Assembly (NCBI RefSeq): GCF_037975245.1
Contig: NC_092564.1
Location: 21,181,984 to 21,245,983 of the forward strand
Length of the DNA: 64,000 nucleotides
Direction of reading: 5' to 3'
Origin: Apostichopus japonicus
Lineage: Eukaryota; Echinodermata; Holothuroidea; Aspidochirotida; Stichopodidae
Each line of letters starts with the position of its first letter. Position 1 is the first letter of the stretch. Under the pieces are notes generated by a model. That model saw nothing but the letters and a program-made list of their open reading frames with translations. It was not told the origin of the DNA and did no database searches. A program made the translations under genes and the position numbers. Positions 59,176 through 64,000 of the stretch are shown one piece after another.

Positions 59176-61001
59176 AATTCTCCTCCAGCACACCCTTCGG
59201 GGGCGGAGGAAGGCAGACACCCACACCCACAGACCCCGTCAAACGCCTAATTCTAGAAGGGGAAATTCTGGCCCTGCTGGCCAAGCAGGCAATTGTGGAG
59301 GTACCGGGAGGGACGGGACCACTCTTCCGGTCCTCTTTCTTTCTGACCAAAAAACGGGACGACACCTGGCGTCCCATCCTAAACCTAAAACCCCTGAACA
59401 CAAAATATATCAGGCCAAAACACTTCCGTATGGAAACCTTAAATCTAATATTACCCCTACTCAGAAAGGGCATGTGGGCGGCGACCGTAGACTTACGGGA
59501 CGCTTACCTACAAATCTTGGTGCACAAGGATCACCGACGGTTTCTAACGTTCCGGTATGCAGAGCAGGACTACCAGTTCAGGGCGCTCCCATTCGGCCTG
59601 TCCATGGCTCCCAGAGCCTTCACGAGAATAGCGGGAGCGGTAGTCTCCTACCTCAGAAGGAGAGGGGTCACCCTGTATGTGTACCTCGACGACTGGTTGG
59701 TGGTAGGGAGCTCTCAGTCAGAGGCCACCAACAACGTCCACAAAACGCTCCATACCCTCCGAGAGCTGGGCTGGATCGTGAACGAAAAGAAGTCACGACT
59801 ATCTCCAACTCAGACGACCCAGTTCCTTGGGGCGATACTAGACTTCTCCGCCTGGGTAGCCCGACCCTCGGAAGAAAGAATCACTGCGGTCAGGACGACC
59901 ACGCAACAGATCTCGTCACACCAAGAGTCACCAAAAGTGATGTGGCTTGGAGCCCTCGGACTCATGGCCAGTCTGGTCGATGTAGTCCGACTGTGCAGGT
60001 TACACATGCGACCCTTACAGCTTCACCTCCTGAAGTCCGCAGACCCCACAGATCCGGACATGACAACACCAATCTACAGGTCGGAGGAAACCACCCAACA
60101 CCTCCGATGGTGGCTCGACCCAGACAATTGGAGTCAAGGGGTACCTTTCACAATAGAGCTACCAATGACATCTGTAACGACAGATGCTTCACTCACCGGA
60201 TGGGGGGCTCATCGGAGCAACCGCACAGCCTGGGGAACGTGGTCCCCAACAGAAAGATCATTCCACATCAATATTCTGGAGATGATCGCAGTCAAGAGAG
60301 CTCTGGAAACCTTCAACGAGCATATACAGGGTACAATAACCACGGTCTTCACGGACAACACCACAGTGGTGGCTTACATCAACCGGCAGGGGGGCACCCA
60401 CTCAGAGAAGCTCTGCCGACTGGCGTGGGAGGTGATAACAGCGGCCGAGGACTCCGGCACGATCCTACGAGCTTCCCACATTGTGGGCAAGCTCAACGTG
60501 ATGGCAGACGCCTTGTCCAGGGGGCATATAGACCCCAACGAATGGACGCTGGAACAAGAAACTTGCAACAGAATCTTCGCGATCTTCGGAAAGCCGATGA
60601 TAGACCTGTTCGCAACATACACAAACAGCAAGCTCCAGACCTTTTGTTCCAGACAGTTCCACCCCCAGGCCTACCACAGGGATGCGATGTCCCTCCCATG
60701 GGACCACCTAGAGGCCTACGTCTTCCCACCGCTTTGCATGGTCGGGCAGGTTCTCAGGAAGATCCGGAACTCCAAGGGCAGGTTTATTTTAATAGCCCCG
60801 TTCTGGCCTCGCAGACCCTGGTTCGCAGAGATTCCCCAGCTCCTCATGGACGTCCCAGCGAGCCTACCGGACAAGCCCCACCTACTGTCCCAGAGACAGG
60901 GAACACTCTCCCACCCGGACATCAAGGGGTTGCAATTAGTTGCATGGAAACTGTCCGGTCTTCCCTACGACAGAGAGGTTTTTCAGAGCCAGCTGCCGTG
61001 A
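59142..61001 (+). CDS. DIRS reverse transcriptase/RNase H
   Basis: 619 codons from a GTG, but the frame stays open upstream and reads WEFIGGDKWVLDTVEHGYQI from 59115, the usual start of DIRS RT, so the true start is earlier. The RT fingers (TKKRDDTWRPILNLKPLN), palm (VDLRDAYLQI), AFGLSMAP-like and catalytic YLDD box (59682-59693) are intact. RNase H follows (TDASLTGWGA, ILEMIAVKRALE, FTDNTTVVAYINRQGG, NVMADALSRG), then the conserved DIRS region IDLFATYTNS to PFWPRRPW. The stop TGA (60999-61001) overlaps the recombinase ATG by one base. Confidence 0.9.
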   Translation: MLDTVEHGYQIEFSSSTPFGGGGRQTPTPTDPVKRLILEGEILALLAKQAIVEVPGGTGPLFRSSFFLTKKRDDTWRPILNLKPLNTKYIRPKHFRMETLNLILPLLRKGMWAATVDLRDAYLQILVHKDHRRFLTFRYAEQDYQFRALPFGLSMAPRAFTRIAGAVVSYLRRRGVTLYVYLDDWLVVGSSQSEATNNVHKTLHTLRELGWIVNEKKSRLSPTQTTQFLGAILDFSAWVARPSEERITAVRTTTQQISSHQESPKVMWLGALGLMASLVDVVRLCRLHMRPLQLHLLKSADPTDPDMTTPIYRSEETTQHLRWWLDPDNWSQGVPFTIELPMTSVTTDASLTGWGAHRSNRTAWGTWSPTERSFHINILEMIAVKRALETFNEHIQGTITTVFTDNTTVVAYINRQGGTHSEKLCRLAWEVITAAEDSGTILRASHIVGKLNVMADALSRGHIDPNEWTLEQETCNRIFAIFGKPMIDLFATYTNSKLQTFCSRQFHPQAYHRDAMSLPWDHLEAYVFPPLCMVGQVLRKIRNSKGRFILIAPFWPRRPWFAEIPQLLMDVPASLPDKPHLLSQRQGTLSHPDIKGLQLVAWKLSGLPYDREVFQSQLP

Positions 61002-61831
61002 TGGCAGCAGACGCTAGAAGGGGAACGACCGCGAAGACTTACGATTCCCGCCTGCGGAAGTTCGAACAGTGGTGCCGGCCTAGACAAATACTGCTTACTA
61101 AGACCTCTATAGCACAGACTGCCGAGTTCCTACTCTCACTCTTCAGAGAAGGCAAACAAGTCTCTACAATCAAAAATTACAGGTCGGCCATCGCTGCCAT
61201 CCACCAGGGCTTTCCAGACGGCTCCACTCTGGGCAATAACCCAGACATTGCCCAGCTCATCAAGGGCATGGCTAATCGCCGTCCACGAGTCAGACGGTTA
61301 GCCCCCTCCTGGGGGCTCTCAGCAGTACTGCATGCCCTGGCAGGGCCTCCATACGAGCCAATGGTGAACGCTTCCCTGGCTGCCCTCACAAAGAAGACAC
61401 TCTTTCTTATTGCGGTAGCGTCAGCAAGAAGGAGGAGCTGCCTGCATGCCCTAACGACCAAACCGAACCACATCAGATTCGAGGGCCATGGGGTGAGGAT
61501 GGTTCCAGACCCGGCCTTCACTGCCAAGAACCAGGCCTTGACCTTCTTGCCAGGGGACATTTTCATCCCGGAGATCAAAACCCTGTCATCAGTGGCCGAG
61601 GACAAACGATGGTGTCCAGTCAGGGCACTGAAGTGGTATTTAAGCAGGAAAGAGAAGTTAAGACAAGCAACTTCCCTCTTCATCCTGCCACGACCACCCT
61701 ACACATCGGCCTCCAAGGATACCCTGTCCAGATGGCTAGTGGAGACAATACGTCCGTTCACAACGGGGGCTGCCCGGCCAAGAGCCCACGACATCAGAGG
61801 GGTCTCAGCCTCCACAGCCCTCTTTTTCTAA
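61001..61831 (+). CDS. DIRS tyrosine recombinase (C-terminal Tyr not found)
   Basis: ATG at 61001 opens a 276-codon ORF. The N-terminal SAM-like part (KTYDSRLRKFEQWCRPRQIL, KNYRSAIAAIHQG) is the core-binding domain. In the catalytic part the first Arg is in ASARRRSCLHAL (about 61420) and the second in HDIRG (about 61785). The ORF ends VSASTALFF at TAA, the first three bases of the internal complementary region. The last roughly 25 residues, where family members carry the nucleophilic Tyr, are not encoded in frame. Weak remnants of a similar tail may exist near 62291-62360, but I could not establish a joint. In DIRS the recombinase integrates the circular intermediate. Confidence 0.8.
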   Translation: MAADARRGTTAKTYDSRLRKFEQWCRPRQILLTKTSIAQTAEFLLSLFREGKQVSTIKNYRSAIAAIHQGFPDGSTLGNNPDIAQLIKGMANRRPRVRRLAPSWGLSAVLHALAGPPYEPMVNASLAALTKKTLFLIAVASARRRSCLHALTTKPNHIRFEGHGVRMVPDPAFTAKNQALTFLPGDIFIPEIKTLSSVAEDKRWCPVRALKWYLSRKEKLRQATSLFILPRPPYTSASKDTLSRWLVETIRPFTTGAARPRAHDIRGVSASTALFF

Positions 61832-61922
61832 GGTTGTGAGGAGACAGGTAAGCGAGGAGCGAAGTAAATATTCCAAAACTTACTGGTTTGGATATTTACG
61901 AGTGACGAGCTTACCTGTCTCC
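61829..61922 (+). repeat. DIRS internal complementary region
   Basis: Left half matches the inverse of the DIRS left end, right half the inverse of the DIRS right end; the junction is about 61869. It supplies the termini lost in first-strand synthesis. It also contains the TAA ending the recombinase ORF. Confidence 0.85.
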
Positions 61923-62377
61923 ATTCCCGCCTCCCTCCCCCGAGGAGGGTGGGACACAGCCGGACGGGGGAGCGGTCGTTCGACTTGACTCACGACTCCA
62001 GGCACCACACCAGATAGACAGAGCCAACTACTGCTAGAGAGTCTCCGGCCAGGTCTATCGGTGAGTGTAACCTTATGTTTTTCCTATGCGTTTATATTAC
62101 ATGTCCTATTTTGCGGTTAACAGGTGTCGGGTCTTACAAGATTAGGCTCCTTGTTAGGATAAGGGGTAGTTACGCCTGCAGGGTTCAGGAGAGTGTTCCC
62201 CCTTCTCCGCTGCGCCGGGGAGGGTTACACTCCCCCCTGCTAGGAAGGCGTCAGTGACTTTTTGTTAGGGGCTCACCTAAGGGAGTTTTCTCGACAGGAG
62301 TTGTTGGGGTTGGCCAGAGGGTCCTAGCCACCCCTATTTTCGTGACCGTGAGGCCACTTTTTAGGAATGGTCTCATG
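61923..62377 (+). other. DIRS region between internal complementary region and right repeat
   Basis: GC-rich (CCTCCCCCGAGGAGG). Donor-like and acceptor-like motifs occur (GTGAGTG at 62060, TTCTCGACAG at 62287-62297). Reading from the latter, fragments LLGLARGS and YFRDRE in different frames faintly recall recombinase C-terminal helices. No intact ORF. Confidence 0.35.
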
Positions 62378-62535
62378 AGAAAGGAGGAGTGACCGGGGGG
62401 GGGTCCGGTCATAGAGGGCGCACAGTGTTATTATTTTACCAAGACTTTATAGGCACAGTAGAATGAAGTGCTAAGGTTGTGAGGAGACAGGTAAGCTCGT
62501 CACTCGTAAATATCCAAACCAGTAAGTTTTGGAAT
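62378..62535 (-). repeat. DIRS right inverted terminal repeat
   Basis: Inverse of the left repeat (AAAGGAGGAGTGACCGGG to GAAGTGCTAAGGTTGTGAGG), then the outer part GTAAGCTCGTCACTCGTAAA that matches the internal complementary region but not the left end. Confidence 0.85.
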
Positions 62536-62581
62536 GTTTACTCCAAAAGAAAATATTATTAGAGAAAACCAGAGAAATAAG

Positions 62582-62860
62582 ATATGACTCATAATTGACA
62601 AATAAGGAGTAAGTTTTAGAAAATATATTGGAATTTTCGGTCCCCCTGGGACCTTCGTCAGCAATACTTGGCAGTCGAATGAAGAGTACAAAATGTAACA
62701 CAATGAAAGTATGACGCTAGATAAGTGTAAGTTGCAATGATGGAATTTAAACCAAATAAACCATGACTATACAGGAAGCGGATTAAGGAGCAAAGAACGG
62801 ATTACATATGCTTGTAGAACTGATAGTTGTTACTCCTTATTTGTCAATTATGAGTCATAT
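62582..62860 (-). mobile_element. short element with 31-bp inverted ends and a hammerhead-like motif
   Basis: A perfect 31-bp inverted repeat (ending GACAAATAAGGAGTAA on the left arm; 62582-62612 and 62830-62860) brackets 217 bp. On the minus strand at about 62637-62662 lies CTGACGA, then GGTCCC-AGG-GGGACC able to pair, then GAAA: the core order of hammerhead ribozymes, which occur in Penelope-like elements and retrozymes. There is one extra A before the stem and I cannot identify stem III or the cleavage site with confidence. It abuts the DIRS right end. Confidence 0.4.
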
Positions 62861-62887
62861 GTATATATATATGTATATACAGTATAC

Positions 62888-62972
62888 AGCCAATTTATAT
62901 ATATATATATATATATATATACCTAGCCTAGTGGTTAGGGTGTCCGCGTACAGAGCGGAAGGCCCGTGGTTC

Positions 62973-63026
<54 letters not shown>

Positions 63027-63090
63027 AGCCTAGTGGTTAGGGTGTCCGCGTACAGAGCGGAAGGCCCGTGGTTCGAATCCCGGTGGAGGC
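62888..63090 (+). repeat. (TA)n with two embedded tRNA-like cassettes
   Basis: CCTAGCCTAGTGGTTAGGGT (A-box-like), a 5-bp anticodon-like stem (TCCGC/GCGGA) and GTGGTTCGAA (B box) occur at about 62921-62976 and 63022-63090. The first copy stops in the middle of the B box (GGTTCGAA) where (TA)n starts; the second continues TCCCGGTGGAGGCTG. No acceptor stem partner is left at the 5' side. This looks like a tRNA-derived SINE head, not a working tRNA. Confidence 0.6.
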
Positions 63091-63325
63091 TGAAAGTTTT
63101 TTCACTGTTCTTGATTTTCCAACTCATTACGATTTTCATTTATATATATTCATTTGCCTTTGTCGTTTACCTCCATTGCATTAACATAAAGTCTGTTCAA
63201 AGTACCTCTTTCGAGATCCGGCTTTAGGAATCACAAATGATTTCGATTGTTCGATACAGGTGACAAACGCCTACAGTGGAATTACGACCTTCCTTACCGG
63301 TTTCGAACCTCTGGACATACAATCA

Positions 63326-63366
63326 GCGTCCATAGCCTAGTGGTTAGGGTGTCCGCGTACAGAGCT
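63326..63366 (+). repeat. third tRNA-like fragment
   Basis: CAGCGTCCATAGCCTAGTGG to CGTACAGAGC, then replaced by (TATG)n. This copy keeps the 5' side lost from the other two (CAGCGTCC, complementary to GGAGGCTG with changes). Confidence 0.55.
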
Positions 63367-63589
63367 ATATGTATATATATGTATATGTATATTTATATAT
63401 GTATATATATATACAGTTCTTATATCTTCTTGGATACTTTTCCTGTCTTGTACAAGATGGTATCAATTATGTAATTAGAAATTGACTATGCATAGACGAG
63501 GAGGTGGGACTGCAGCCCCCATAAAGTGGTAAATTCTCTAAGAATATTGGTGAAGTGGAACATGGCTCAGAGCCAACTCGTCCCAATGT

Positions 63590-64000
63590 ATAACCAGAAT
63601 GCAAAATGCATTGAGGTTTCGATGACTTCAATGCACTAGACTTCTGCTTGTTAGTATAACCAGGACTAGCTGTTAAAATTACACTGTGGCAAGATAAACA
63701 CAGGTCAGTCTATCGTACGTGGTTATACACACCTCCACCAAAAGCAATAGGGGTATTGAACTCAATGTTATGAGTACAACATTTTCAGGCCTCGACAAAT
63801 AGTTTTCAAAATACACACACGAAGTATTAGAGGTATCCACGATTTCCATCTCTAGATAGCATGTACAAGGTTTTTCAGAGTTTTACCTCTGGTGACCTAT
63901 ATGAGATTTAACCTCACAAGCAATAGGATTATTGTACCCAATATGGCAAATCCATATACATTGTATGAAAAGTATCCATGATTTCTACAATGAGAAATCA
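63590..64000 (+). repeat. dispersed repeat, copy 3 (runs off the window)
   Basis: Same orientation and order as 33715-34140 (CAGAATGCAAAATGCATTGA, GGTCAGTCTA, CACCTCCACCAAAAGCAATA). It contains reversed AGGTCA-family units. Confidence 0.65.

Larger units (their letters stand above)
55579..62535 (+). mobile_element. DIRS-type tyrosine-recombinase retrotransposon
   Basis: The ends are inverted repeats of about 150 bp (left 55579-55720, right about 62378-62535). An internal complementary region at 61829-61922 is the reverse complement of the outermost left end (GAGGAGCGAAGTAAAT) joined to that of the right end (TTCCAAAACTTACTGG). This is the defining DIRS-1 architecture, used to complete the termini on a circular intermediate. 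ORFs in order: SR-rich Gag-like (57439-59175), RT/RNase H (to 61001) and tyrosine recombinase (61001-61831). No target duplication is expected for DIRS. The left part is enlarged by an unrelated repeat (56040-57230). Confidence 0.88.

Noticed and set aside
59114-61000. N-terminal 629 codons of the 905-aa frame ending in the recombinase
   Set aside because: Open frame antiphase to the RT; Pro/Arg/His-rich nonsense. The recombinase starts at ATG 61001.
63022-63090. Functional tRNA gene
   Set aside because: Has B box and an anticodon-like stem but no 5' acceptor stem, mismatched T stem and repeated truncated neighbours; a SINE head.
62808-63227. 139-aa and 94-aa frames over 62.8-63.2 kb
   Set aside because: Translations of (TA)n and tRNA-like cassettes; contain the SINE-derived SLVVRVSAYRAEGPWFE phrase that arises from antisense or sense SINE heads.
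1-64000. Prokaryotic operons, CRISPR arrays, riboswitches, rRNA
   Set aside because: Introns, splice sites and transposon families are eukaryotic; no array of equal spacers or rRNA-like segment seen.

Overview
This is animal nuclear DNA, most likely from a marine invertebrate deuterostome (an echinoderm or relative). That placement is an inference from one seven-exon GT-AG gene with a deuterostome-like LACTB product, from the transposon mix (Kolobok, IS3EU-like, P-like, hAT, DIRS, LINE, Gypsy), and from a P2X7-ballast-type zinc domain. There are no bacterial features. Coding density is very low and most of the window is nested mobile DNA.

The one clear host gene is LACTB (mitochondrial serine beta-lactamase-like protein), plus strand, 37223-53152, seven exons, about 559 codons, with every splice phase matching. 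Its introns hold a 1.07-kb hAT element, a LINE fragment, arrays of an AGGTCA-rich repeat, a 1.94-kb hAT element and a 1.85-kb TTAA element with a THAP exon.

Left of LACTB: 1-5257 is gene-free with short repeats. 5258-10822 is one DNA transposon with 6-bp target duplications (IS3EU-like) whose terminal repeats are made of 22-bp minisatellite units; a 2.4-kb P-like element with a THAP exon sits in its left terminal repeat. 11330-19395 and 23433-29235 are two inverted copies of a Kolobok-like element (TTAA target sites). Each carries exons of an unrecognised gene on one strand and exons of a P2X7-ballast-like cysteine domain on the other. The copies hold different later insertions (hAT inside hAT, and a Mutator-like MITE); comparison gives empty sites for those in the second copy. 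The 4-kb spacer has AGGTCA repeats, a (TA)n tract and a small IS3EU-type MITE. 29.2-37.2 kb has a Gypsy integrase fragment, a long-inverted-repeat MITE, a LINE fragment and further repeats.

Right of LACTB: an AGGTCA-type array, a possible solo LTR, (TA)n, and a DIRS-type tyrosine-recombinase retrotransposon (about 55579-62535) with inverted ends, internal complementary region, Gag-like, RT/RNase H and recombinase ORFs. It is followed by a fragment with a hammerhead-like motif, tRNA-like cassettes embedded in (TA)n, and another dispersed repeat copy reaching the window end.
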